Shown piece by piece: positions 1 through 7,477 of a DNA stretch of 17,219 bases. The translations under genes were made by a program, and so were the position numbers. The DNA comes from an uncultured Collinsella sp. (GTDB lineage Bacteria; Actinomycetota; Coriobacteriia; Coriobacteriales; Coriobacteriaceae), in contig CABURG010000021.1 in NCBI GenBank assembly GCA_902493835.1, positions 1 through 17,219 on the forward strand, read 5' to 3'. Position 1 is the stretch's first letter. Each line of letters starts with the position of its first letter. The notes under the pieces were generated by a model. The model made no database searches. It worked only from the letters and a program-made list of their open reading frames with translations, and was not told where the DNA came from.

Positions 1-31
1 CCTCATCATCCACAATCATCGCACGCAGCAT
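1..31 (-). CDS. Response regulator, N-terminal fragment cut by window edge
   Basis: Reading the minus strand from base 31 gives ATG and ten codons, MLRAMIVDDE, before the window ends. The hydrophobic strand followed by an acidic DDE pair is the classic start of a response-regulator receiver domain; the complete regulator elsewhere in this window begins in the same way (ILVVDDEPP). An AAAGG ribosome site lies about ten bases upstream. A second in-frame ATG at 19-17 is possible. The fragment lies 72 bp downstream of the LytS-type kinase ending at 104, so it is inferred to be that kinase's partner, probably with a C-terminal LytTR DNA-binding domain. Only the receiver start is visible; the output domain is outside the window. 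Confidence 0.72.
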   Translation of the reverse strand, partial: MLRAMIVDDE

Positions 32-103
32 AGGGATAAAACCTTTCGTCAACTAACTACGCCGGGCATCCGTCGCATGACGTTGAGCCCGTAGCCTTTT
101 ATT

Positions 104-1447
104 TTACTCTTGAATGTCAAAGATGCTCTCTGACAAATCAAGATGAAGGAGCACTTTGGTGCCCTTGCCCGGCGCCGATTCGACACGCGTATAGGAGTGC
201 GGCCCATAAAAGCGATGGATGCGCTCCGAAATATTGTGCATGGCCACACCGGCGCCGCCACCCTGGGGAGAGCTGGCGTCGGGACGGGCAGAGCGCTCGT
301 CAAACAGTCTGGCGGCGGTACCCTCATCCATGCCCACGCCATTATCGGCCACGGCAATCAAGATTGCATCCTCGCCGTCTTGGTGAACGGTCACGTCGAT
401 CCTCAGGGCGTCGTCATCGCCCATACCATGACGTACGGCGTTCTCGACAATCGGCTGGATCACGAACGACGGCACCAGCGTATCTTCCACGTCCTCGGAC
501 ACATCGAACGTCGCAAGCACGCGGTCCTCGCCAAAGCGGGCCTTCTCAAAGGTAAGGTAGCGCTTGGTCTGTGCAACCTCGCGCGAGACCGGAATAAGCG
601 ATCCCGAGTTGTCGAGCGTGGCACGATAGAACGATGAGAACTCACGAAGCAGTTCGCGGGCCCGCAGCGGGTCGGTGCGCGTAAACGATGCAATGGTGTT
701 CAGCGTGTTGAACAGGAAGTGCGGGTTAATCTGCGCCTGCAGCGCACGCACCTCGGCGCGCGCCGTGAGTTCCTTTTGCACCTCGAGCTCGTGGATGGCG
801 AGCTGCGTGGACAAGATCTCGGCAAAGCCCGAGGCAAGCGCGTACTGGGTACGGTCGACGGCGCGCGGGGTCTTGTAGTAGAACTTGAGCGTGCCGACGG
901 TACGATCGCCTACCTTGATGGGGGCGATAATGCCGGCGGGAACTTGGTTGTGCGAGCCGTCCGAGCCCACGACATCCACCATACGGTTGAACGACTGCAC
1001 GATGCCATGTTCGATAACGTAGCGTGTGGCAAGCGTGTGGATGGGAGAATCTGGCAGTAGTTTTTCCTCAAACTCTCCCGCGCAGGCAAGCACGTTGCCC
1101 TCGTCGGTGATGGCCACCGTCATGGCGCGCGTCTCGGGCAAAATGCGCCGGCACACCAAACGCGCCGACTCCTGCGTCAGACCGCCCTTAATGTCCTCGA
1201 GCATGGCCGAGGCCACCGAGAGCGTCTCCTCGGTGTACTGGGAGCGCACCGAATCGGGATTGAGCGTCAAAAAGATAAAGATGCACAGAAAGATGCACAG
1301 CAGCGCGCAGGCAATCACCGTGGCGATCGGCTCGATACCGGTCACCAAGGCAAAAATAAAGTACACCAGCACGCAAATGGCGCAGGCAACGGCAATGATG
1401 CGAAAGATTGATATTGAACTATCGCGCTGGGCGCGGCGGTCGATCAT
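104..1447 (-). CDS. LytS-type sensor histidine kinase (His_kinase/HATPase), 2 TM
   Basis: A 447-residue membrane sensor kinase. Two hydrophobic segments lie at about residues 13-35 and 42-62. A GAF-like sensory region follows at about 75-215, then the His_kinase domain with phospho-acceptor motif INPHFLFN (His243) and the HATPase domain with N-box QPIVENAVRHG (331-341), G1 box DNGVGM (368-373) and a glycine-rich G2 region (397-404). This is the LytS/YpdA class that signals to LytTR regulators. Only two membrane segments are present, instead of the multi-TM 5TMR_LYT sensor of classical LytS. The ATG overlaps the stop of the upstream glycosyltransferase (ATGA), so translation is probably coupled. 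A response regulator begins 72 bp downstream. It is closely similar to the kinase at 5974-7359, especially around the linker and H-box. The ligand is unknown. Confidence 0.95.
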   Translation of the reverse strand: MIDRRAQRDSSISIFRIIAVACAICVLVYFIFALVTGIEPIATVIACALLCIFLCIFIFLTLNPDSVRSQYTEETLSVASAMLEDIKGGLTQESARLVCRRILPETRAMTVAITDEGNVLACAGEFEEKLLPDSPIHTLATRYVIEHGIVQSFNRMVDVVGSDGSHNQVPAGIIAPIKVGDRTVGTLKFYYKTPRAVDRTQYALASGFAEILSTQLAIHELEVQKELTARAEVRALQAQINPHFLFNTLNTIASFTRTDPLRARELLREFSSFYRATLDNSGSLIPVSREVAQTKRYLTFEKARFGEDRVLATFDVSEDVEDTLVPSFVIQPIVENAVRHGMGDDDALRIDVTVHQDGEDAILIAVADNGVGMDEGTAARLFDERSARPDASSPQGGGAGVAMHNISERIHRFYGPHSYTRVESAPGKGTKVLLHLDLSESIFDIQE

Positions 1448-2631
1448 TCGGCCCCCTCCAGGATACTGATCAGTTGTGCGTCACGCCAAAGCCCGTCCAT
1501 GATCTTGGGCCAAAAGCTCTGGAAACGCAGGTAGCTTGCAGCGTTTTGGCGCGCATAGGCCTTTGCCTCGCCGATACCATGGCGCCAGATGCGCAGGTAG
1601 CCCTCATGCTCGCGGGTAAACACGCTGCGGACCATAGCGGTCTTGCGCACGCGGTCGTCGAGCTCGCGCGAAATCCACGGGCCCGGGTAGGGCATGAGTG
1701 ATGCCGCCGTAACGGGAATGAGCTCCTTTTGATGCGCGGCGAATGTCAACTTGGCCCGTTCGTAGTACCAACGGTATACATCCTGCATAAAGCGCGGTGA
1801 GCGCTTTTCGGACTCCGGAGGCAGATGGCGCACGGTCCACTCGTTATCGAACCACACGTCGTAGCCAAACATGCGCATGTTAAAGAGGTAATCCAAGTCC
1901 TCGCCACGGGTGATAAACGGGTCAAAGGCCACACGCGTAAAGGCGCGGGCGTGCAGGGCCATCAGGCCGCCGCACACGTAGTTGGAGCGCGAGATGCGGG
2001 TGCCCGAGAGCGCCTTTTTCATCCAACGGTTGAACTCGATGCGCTTGGTCCACCAACGATGGCAGATGCCCGCCTTGTCCGTGGGAGCCAGCGGCGAGCC
2101 GTCGCGATCGTAGAAATAGCCGCTCTTGACCAAGATCGGCAAGCCCTGACGCGTCTGCTGCCCCAACGCATAGGTCGCGCGCTTCATAAAGTCGGCGTCG
2201 ATGACAGTCTCATCGTCATCCAAAAAGATAACCGCATCATGCCCCAGCACAGCGGCACAGGCTAGCCCCATGTTGCGGATGGCACCGTAGCCTCGCAGGC
2301 TCACGCACTCGCCCGAACCCTTGGGCGCGATCTGAGCAACCCGGTCTGCGATATGCGAGGCCTGGGTGTTGGTAACAACGGTGACCTTGAGCGTGGGATG
2401 CGCGTCGACAATCTCGCGCACGCGCAGCGACACATCGGCTGTGGCAGAAACGGGACAGACCACCAAAAGGATGATGCGTGGGATGTCACGTACCTGCTCA
2501 AGCGAGGCCAGGCAGCGGTCGAGTTCGGGATTGTCGGCGTTGAGTCGCGTCGAATGGTCATAGGTGCCAGGGGCGTTTGCGCAAGCGTCATCGCCCGCCC
2601 AATACGTTGGAATCACGACCGTGGCGTTCAT
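1444..2631 (-). CDS. Family-2-like (GT-A) glycosyltransferase
   Basis: A 395-residue soluble protein. It starts with a GT-A nucleotide-sugar-binding strand (ATVVIPTYWAG) and carries a DxD-type metal/nucleotide motif in IFLDDDETV (Asp138-140). A downstream acidic motif, TRGEDLDYLFNMR (Glu244-Asp245), resembles the ED acceptor/catalytic motif of family-2 glycosyltransferases. The C-terminal ~100 residues look helical; no transmembrane segment is evident, so it probably works at the cytoplasmic membrane face. The start is supported by a GGGAGGG site about 8 bases upstream. Its stop overlaps the start of the LytS-type kinase by 4 bp, placing a sugar-transfer enzyme first in a two-component operon. 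An intrinsic terminator lies about 20 nt upstream of its start. Donor and acceptor sugars cannot be assigned. Confidence 0.85.
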   Translation of the reverse strand: MNATVVIPTYWAGDDACANAPGTYDHSTRLNADNPELDRCLASLEQVRDIPRIILLVVCPVSATADVSLRVREIVDAHPTLKVTVVTNTQASHIADRVAQIAPKGSGECVSLRGYGAIRNMGLACAAVLGHDAVIFLDDDETVIDADFMKRATYALGQQTRQGLPILVKSGYFYDRDGSPLAPTDKAGICHRWWTKRIEFNRWMKKALSGTRISRSNYVCGGLMALHARAFTRVAFDPFITRGEDLDYLFNMRMFGYDVWFDNEWTVRHLPPESEKRSPRFMQDVYRWYYERAKLTFAAHQKELIPVTAASLMPYPGPWISRELDDRVRKTAMVRSVFTREHEGYLRIWRHGIGEAKAYARQNAASYLRFQSFWPKIMDGLWRDAQLISILEGAE

Positions 2632-2652
2632 GCCTTACCCTCCCTGCAACAC

Positions 2653-2687
2653 AAAAACGGGACGCCGCCAAACACAGGCGACGCCCC
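2653..2687 (-). terminator. Intrinsic terminator between MFS gene and glycosyltransferase
   Basis: On the minus strand an 11-bp stem (arms 2677-2687 and 2659-2669, two G-U pairs, 7-nt loop) is followed by GTTTTTG. It lies 115 nt after the MFS stop but ends only about 21 nt before the glycosyltransferase ATG. It may terminate the MFS transcript, act as a leader attenuator of the next operon, or both. Confidence 0.8.
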
Positions 2688-2704
2688 GCGACCTAGCTGA
2701 TTCC

Positions 2705-2710
2705 ATCATA
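2705..2710 (-). promoter_or_regulatory. Candidate -10 box for the glycosyltransferase/kinase operon
   Basis: The minus strand reads TATGAT here, 5 of 6 matches to TATAAT. No convincing -35 was found at 16-18 bp. If used, transcription would start near 2698 and the terminator hairpin at 2659-2687 would lie in the 5' leader. Confidence 0.3.
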
Positions 2711-2802
2711 CCCACTTGGGCAAATCATTGCTCGCAAGTCGCAATGTTTATTGCGGATAACCCCAAAAGAGTACCGTGGACAGGCACAATAGCCGCTCGC
2801 TC

Positions 2803-4062
2803 CTATGCGGCATGCTCTGCCGCCCGAGTCATGCGGGACAGGCGGACCAGCAGAATAAAGCCAACGACCAGCAGCACACCAATGGAAAGGACGCCCAGCG
2901 ACGGGTTGCCGGTCAGCGAGGTGACGACCGACACCAGGAAGGTGCCCATAACGCTTGCATAACGACCAAAGATGTCAAAGAAGCCGTAGTACTCGTTGGA
3001 CTTTTCCTTGGGGATAATGCGGCCAAAGTAGCTACGGCTGAGCGCCTGCACGCCGCCCTGGAACAGGCCGACCATAATGGCAAGCACCCAGAATTCAAAG
3101 GCGGTCTTTAGGAAGAACGCGGCGAACAGCACAATGCCCATGTAGGCGGCGACCGCCACCAGGATCATGTTGAGCGTGCCCACGCGTCCGGCGAGCTTGC
3201 CGTAGATGATGGCGGACGGAAAGGCCACGAACTGCGTAACGAGCAGCGCCAGCACCAGCTGCGTCGAATCGATGCCCAAAGCCGAGCCGTAGCTGGTAGC
3301 CATGGAAATGACCGTGTGGACGCCATCGATATAGAAGAAGAACGCGACCATGTAGACCAGCACGGTCTTGTTGTGGGCGATCTCGCGCATGGTGTGTCCG
3401 ACCTCGGAGAACACACCGCCCACGATGTGGCCGATAGTGTCCTCGGGACCGCGCTCGCGACCGTACTTTTGCTTATAGGTGCGAATGAGCGGCAGGGTAA
3501 AGATGAGCCACCAGGCACCAGTGATGATAAACGACAGGCGCGTTGCCAGCATGGTGGGGACGCCAAGAGCGGGGCCACCCATGATGAGCGCCAGGCAGAT
3601 GACGAACGGCACGGTGGAACCGATGTAGCCCCAGGCATAGCCCGAGCTGGACACGGCGTCCATGCGCTCGTCGGTGGTAATGTCGGGCAGCATGGCGTCG
3701 TAAAACGTCATAGAAGAGTTAAGGCCGATGGTGCACAGCACGTACACGGTCAAAAATGCCATGGCGGACATTGGGATAGCCTGCGCCAGGCAAAGCACCA
3801 GGCCCGTGAGGAAGAAGCCCAAGAAGAACTTGATCTTGTTGCCGGCGTAGTCGGCAAGCGCGCCCAGAATGGGCATGAGCATGGCGATGACCAGCGAGGC
3901 GATCGTCTGCGCATTGCCCCAGGCGACCACCAGGTCGGCCGAAGAAGCGCCGGTATTGATGGCGTTAAAGTAAATGGGCACCACCGAGGTATTGAGCAGC
4001 ACGAGGGCCGAATTGCCCACATCATACATAACCCAGTTACGCTCGAGCTTGGTGTATTTCAT
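2803..4062 (-). CDS. UMF1-type MFS transporter (Atg22-like)
   Basis: A 419-residue polytopic membrane protein with about 12 hydrophobic segments. Its N-terminus, ERNWVMYDVGNSALVLL, carries the W-x-x-YD-x-GNSA signature of the UMF1 branch of the major facilitator superfamily (related to fungal vacuolar effluxer Atg22). A cytoplasmic loop near residues 195-225 is rich in charged residues (YKQKYGRERGPED), as expected between the two six-helix halves. The start is supported by GAAGGG about 9 bases upstream. It lies 101 bp downstream of the phospholipase-like gene with no clear terminator between, so it may be the last gene of the kinase/regulator/phospholipase unit. The substrate is unknown; UMF1 proteins are often implicated in efflux of small solutes such as amino acids. 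Confidence 0.9.
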   Translation of the reverse strand: MKYTKLERNWVMYDVGNSALVLLNTSVVPIYFNAINTGASSADLVVAWGNAQTIASLVIAMLMPILGALADYAGNKIKFFLGFFLTGLVLCLAQAIPMSAMAFLTVYVLCTIGLNSSMTFYDAMLPDITTDERMDAVSSSGYAWGYIGSTVPFVICLALIMGGPALGVPTMLATRLSFIITGAWWLIFTLPLIRTYKQKYGRERGPEDTIGHIVGGVFSEVGHTMREIAHNKTVLVYMVAFFFYIDGVHTVISMATSYGSALGIDSTQLVLALLVTQFVAFPSAIIYGKLAGRVGTLNMILVAVAAYMGIVLFAAFFLKTAFEFWVLAIMVGLFQGGVQALSRSYFGRIIPKEKSNEYYGFFDIFGRYASVMGTFLVSVVTSLTGNPSLGVLSIGVLLVVGFILLVRLSRMTRAAEHAA

Positions 4063-4163
4063 GGACAGGGACCCTTCGTATTTGCCCGATATGCAGTTAG
4101 TTCATCGTACCCCAATTGTCCAGAAGCACCGGTAAGGATTCGGCAAAGGGACACGCACGGGCC

Positions 4164-5108
4164 CTATTCCTCGCGGTCGAACTCCTCATCGGCATTGAGC
4201 ACGCGACCGCTGTAGTTGACGTGACTGGTCACGGCATCCATGTCACCGGTCTCGATAAAACGTGCGACCGTGCACTCGTAATCGACCAGCGCGCGATCAA
4301 AGACCTCAGGGAAACTCTCGTTCGAGACCTCATCGGTAAAAGGATTCTTCCATGTCAGATGGCCCAGGTTACCGGTGCGCTCGGGCAGCTCCGTCGTCAC
4401 GCGATGGGCAAGACCGTCGAGCAGCGAGTAGTCGTGCACCAAGCCCTCAACCAGCGAGATCGCGCGCGTCTTTGCGGAGCCGGCCGGCTCAATCGCGCGG
4501 TAAAGTCGCTGCATATTGGCAACGGCAGCACCGTACTCCCCCGCCGGAATGTCTATGCCGTACACGCGTCCGGCAACATAGCTCATCAGCACGCCGGCCA
4601 CGCGATTGATGCGATCGGTGGTGACGATCTCGCCCGCCGGCGGGTAATCGTCGACCGTAGCGCCATCGCGTTTAAGCTGCAGCATCAGTACATCCAGGTC
4701 GCTCTCGATCACGGCATGGACCTGACTGCTCGAATCCTCAAGCTCTGAATCGGACTCCACGATGCCAAACTGCTGCTCATAGACAAAGGGGTGAGCGTTG
4801 CGGTCGAGCACGTAATGAGACAGCAGGCCCAGCGCAAAGGCACGACCCAAGCTGGCGTCGCGCGGCAGCAGATGCGACACGCCGTCGCGCAGGCACGCGA
4901 ACTGGCGAGACATGCGCGACCGATGCATGACCTGCGCCAGCAGCGTGCAGTCGGAAACACGCGGTGTCAGAATGTGAAAGAAAAACGGGTCGGGGCCTTG
5001 GTTGCCCAAGATAAAGGCAATGCGCTCTTCATCGGACGTGATGACGCCCTGCGGAAGACGGTCGATGCTTTCCTCGCCAAACAGATGATGGGTGATAAGC
5101 GCGGGCAT
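4164..5108 (-). CDS. Zinc-dependent phospholipase C-like protein (PF00882-type)
   Basis: A 314-residue protein. It starts MPALITHHLFG and has a histidine/aspartate pattern typical of the zinc-dependent phospholipase C family: HH at 7-8, GNQGPDPFFFH with Asp40 and His45, GLLSHYVLDRNAHPF with His98, Asp102 and His106, and HAVIESDLD with His131 and Glu135. These are the probable zinc ligands. No signal peptide is visible, unlike secreted clostridial alpha-toxin-type enzymes, so a cytoplasmic or metabolic hydrolase role is equally possible. The start at 5108 is chosen over an upstream GTG (5138) because AAAGGA lies about 6 bases before it. The gene is 92 bp downstream of the response regulator, with a possible promoter of its own in the gap. 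Whether the substrate is a phospholipid is not shown by sequence. Confidence 0.82.
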   Translation of the reverse strand: MPALITHHLFGEESIDRLPQGVITSDEERIAFILGNQGPDPFFFHILTPRVSDCTLLAQVMHRSRMSRQFACLRDGVSHLLPRDASLGRAFALGLLSHYVLDRNAHPFVYEQQFGIVESDSELEDSSSQVHAVIESDLDVLMLQLKRDGATVDDYPPAGEIVTTDRINRVAGVLMSYVAGRVYGIDIPAGEYGAAVANMQRLYRAIEPAGSAKTRAISLVEGLVHDYSLLDGLAHRVTTELPERTGNLGHLTWKNPFTDEVSNESFPEVFDRALVDYECTVARFIETGDMDAVTSHVNYSGRVLNADEEFDREE

Positions 5109-5140
5109 AATGATCCTTTCGATTTCATTCGATGCCACCC

Positions 5141-5167
5141 ATTATGCCCACCGCGCGCCCATGCCAA
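5141..5167 (-). promoter_or_regulatory. Candidate promoter of the phospholipase-like gene
   Basis: On the minus strand TTGGCA (5167-5162) and CATAAT (5146-5141) each match the sigma-70-type boxes at 5 of 6 positions, but the spacer is only 15 bp. The predicted start near 5134 would give a ~26-nt leader containing the AAAGGA site. Confidence 0.35.
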
Positions 5168-5200
5168 ACCTGCGATGGTAAACGACGGCACGCAGACCGT

Positions 5201-5935
5201 CTACGCAAGCCCCAAGTGTGCTTTAACCTCGGCAGCGCGACGGCGGGACACGGGCACCGTCGAGCTCACGCGGTCGAGCCTGAGCTCCATCAACCCCGTG
5301 GAGCCAATCTCAACATTGTGCACGTCTTCCAAATTGACCAGATAGCTGCGATGAACGCGAATAAAGCCCTCGGAGTCCAAGCGACGCTCGAGCGAAGAGA
5401 TCGACTCATTGATCAGGTACGTTCCCTCGGCGCAGATGGCGTTGCAAAAATCGGCGCGCGCCTCAAAGTAGCAGATGTCTGCGGCGGGAATGAACACCTT
5501 TTTGCCCCCGCGGTCCACCGTCAGACGCAAAGGCTGGCGCGGAGCATGGATAACACGACGGGCACCCAAGGCTGCCTCGATCTTGTCGAGTGCCTTTGAC
5601 AGGCGTGCGTCCTCGACCGGCTTGACGACATAGTCGACCGCATCGAGGTTATACGCATCGGCGGCAAACTCGGCAAACGCCGTCACAAACACAACCACCG
5701 GCGGCGTCTTTAGGTTCTGCAGCGTCTCGGCAAGCTCAATTCCCGAGCGACCGGGCATGTTAATGTCTAAAAACAGCACGTCGGGCTTGTTCGACAGAAT
5801 CGACTCCACGGCTTCGGTGACATTGCCTGCCTCGGCGATCTGACCCACACGCGTATCCTTTTCCAACAGATAGCGTAGCTCGGCCCTAATGGGAGGTTCG
5901 TCATCAACCACCAAGATGTTCCAGCCTTCGGACAT
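5201..5935 (-). CDS. LytTR-family response regulator
   Basis: A 244-residue two-domain regulator. The receiver domain (about 5-122) has the acidic pocket DDE (11-13), phospho-acceptor Asp57 in VLFLDINMPG, Thr85 in FVTAF and Lys105 in YVVKPV. The C-terminal LytTR domain (about 137-240) shows the hallmark pattern, including IPAADICYFEARADF, GFIRVHRSYLVNL and VPVSRRRAAEVK; LytTR proteins bind pairs of short direct repeats through beta strands. It starts 38 bp after the LytS-type kinase stop, with GAGGGG about 10 bases upstream of the ATG, so the two form a standard kinase-regulator pair. Phosphorylation by that kinase is expected. Target genes are unknown; the phospholipase-like and MFS genes immediately downstream are candidates. 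Confidence 0.96.
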   Translation of the reverse strand: MSEGWNILVVDDEPPIRAELRYLLEKDTRVGQIAEAGNVTEAVESILSNKPDVLFLDINMPGRSGIELAETLQNLKTPPVVVFVTAFAEFAADAYNLDAVDYVVKPVEDARLSKALDKIEAALGARRVIHAPRQPLRLTVDRGGKKVFIPAADICYFEARADFCNAICAEGTYLINESISSLERRLDSEGFIRVHRSYLVNLEDVHNVEIGSTGLMELRLDRVSSTVPVSRRRAAEVKAHLGLA

Positions 5936-5973
5936 ATGTGCTTCCCCTCTTTTTCTCTCAATCCAACCGCGTG

Positions 5974-7359
5974 CTACGCCGTCAACGGCGCGGGCTCATG
6001 CGGCTCGCCGTTCAGCTCGACGATGACCTGCGTTCCCACGCCCTCCTGGGACTTCACGCGCATGCCGGAATCTTCTCCGTAAAAGAAATGGATGCGCTGA
6101 AGCACGTTGAAGAGCGCCAGGCCGCAACCTCGCTTGACGGAGCCGTCGGCGGTAATGCTCTCGGGCTCCTCTCGGCGATGTTGCTCAAACAGATGCGCGC
6201 AGACCTCTTCGCTCATACCGATGCCGTCGTCCTCGACGATGATCTCCAAACCGTCATCGGTCTCGAAAGCCCTAACGTGAATAGAAAGCGGCTCGGTCTC
6301 GCGCTGCGCGTGCTTGATGCAGTTTTCGAGCAACGGCTGCAAGATAAACGGCGGCACCATGCAATCGCGCACCTCAAAGTCGATATCGACCGAGACGCGC
6401 AGACGGCCATCGCCATAACGAGCCTGCATAAGATTGATATAGCGAGTGCCCTGTTCCACCTCGTGCTCGAGCGTTGTGAGGGTATCGGAATCAGAAAGCG
6501 TCTGACGGTAGTAATTGGAAAAGTCGATCAGCAGCGACCTGGCCTTGTCCGGCTCGGTACGTACGAGCGACACGATGGTGCTGATGGTATTGAATAGAAA
6601 ATGAGGATCGACCTGCGATTGCAAGGCGCGCAGCTCCACGCGGGCCGTAAGCTCGTCCTGGCGCTCGAGCTCAAAGCTTGCAAGCTGCGTGGAAATGAGG
6701 TCGGCAAAGCCCGAGGCAAGCGCCGTCTGGCGCATATCGATGCTGCTCAGACGGGGATAATACAGCTCGAGCGTGCCCACGCAATGCCCGCGCACGGTAA
6801 GCGGTGCGACAATACCGGCGCGCAGGCGCGGAAAGTAGCCACCCGTCTCGGTCGAGGCATCGCGCGAGAACACGCTTTGCTCACCGCTGTTGATCACATT
6901 GAGCGTGGTCCGCAGCACCACCGGGGTGCCCGCGGGGCATTTTGCCGAGTCCTCGCCCCAGCTTGCCAACACCTGCTTGCCGTCGGTAAAGCAGATGGCA
7001 GAGGCGATAGTTTCGGACAGGATGATCTTAGAGGCGCCCAGGGCAGCTTCGGGCGTAAGGCCGCGCGACGTGTAGGCGAATATTTTTGAAGCGATAGCGA
7101 GCGTGCGGTCGGTTGCGCTCGATGTGAGGTCGTCGGGAACGACAAAGACGTACGAGAAGAAGAAGCACAGCATGACCAAGCCGGCAATGACGACAACGGC
7201 CGGAACGGGATTGGGATTATCGGTTAGATCCCAGATGAGCAGCAGGATAAGCAGCGGAACGACAATACCGAGCAAGATGGCTTGAAGCACATGCTGAGCG
7301 GTACGAAAGACCTTGGTAGAGTTGTAGCTCTTGCCCAGAATCAGCCTATTGAGATCCAC
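5974..7359 (-). CDS. LytS-type sensor histidine kinase (GTG start), 2 TM
   Basis: A 461-residue membrane kinase. Two hydrophobic segments lie at about 24-43 and 53-74, a GAF-like sensory region at about 85-225, the His_kinase phospho-acceptor motif VDPHFLFN at His253, and the HATPase N-box QPLLENCIKH (341-350) and G1 box DDGIGM (377-382). The H-box has Asp where the family usually has Asn (NPHF). The start is set at GTG 7359 because AAGGAG (7371-7366) lies 6 bases before it; an in-frame ATG at 7365 directly abuts that site and would have no spacing. Longer upstream starts would read through the terminator hairpin at 7398-7419. It is paired with the LytTR regulator 38 bp downstream and is a paralogue of the kinase at 104-1447. 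The signal sensed is unknown. Confidence 0.94.
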   Translation of the reverse strand: MDLNRLILGKSYNSTKVFRTAQHVLQAILLGIVVPLLILLLIWDLTDNPNPVPAVVVIAGLVMLCFFFSYVFVVPDDLTSSATDRTLAIASKIFAYTSRGLTPEAALGASKIILSETIASAICFTDGKQVLASWGEDSAKCPAGTPVVLRTTLNVINSGEQSVFSRDASTETGGYFPRLRAGIVAPLTVRGHCVGTLELYYPRLSSIDMRQTALASGFADLISTQLASFELERQDELTARVELRALQSQVDPHFLFNTISTIVSLVRTEPDKARSLLIDFSNYYRQTLSDSDTLTTLEHEVEQGTRYINLMQARYGDGRLRVSVDIDFEVRDCMVPPFILQPLLENCIKHAQRETEPLSIHVRAFETDDGLEIIVEDDGIGMSEEVCAHLFEQHRREEPESITADGSVKRGCGLALFNVLQRIHFFYGEDSGMRVKSQEGVGTQVIVELNGEPHEPAPLTA

Positions 7360-7390
7360 CGTCATCTCCTTCTTACTGACGCACCCCATA

Positions 7391-7419
7391 GCAATAAAGA
7401 GGGCCGCAAGCGACCCTCT
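7391..7419 (-). terminator. Intrinsic terminator after the amidohydrolase gene
   Basis: On the minus strand arms AGAGGGTCGC and GCGGCCCTCT form a 9-bp usable stem with a 4-nt loop (one G-U pair), followed by TTTATT. It is 58 nt after the amidohydrolase stop and about 31 nt before the kinase GTG start, too close for a separate promoter in between. Confidence 0.78.
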
Positions 7420-7421
7420 CC

Positions 7422-7436
7422 ATTGCATTATGCAAT
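7422..7436. promoter_or_regulatory. Perfect 7-bp dyad, candidate operator
   Basis: ATTGCAT and ATGCAAT arms are separated by one base, giving a 15-bp perfect dyad just upstream of the terminator and kinase gene. On the minus strand it contains CATAAT (7432-7427), a 5-of-6 match to a -10 box, so a bound protein could block a promoter there. No good -35 lies at standard spacing. Confidence 0.4.
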
Positions 7437-7477
7437 CAAATACTGTGTTTTACATCAAGCCATCGATGAACGGTAGC

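Noticed and set aside
5197..5201. Weak GACGG/CCGTC hairpin at the end of the response regulator gene as a terminator
   Set aside because: The stem is only 5 bp, overlaps the stop codon and has a poor T-run, so the phospholipase-like gene may still be co-transcribed.
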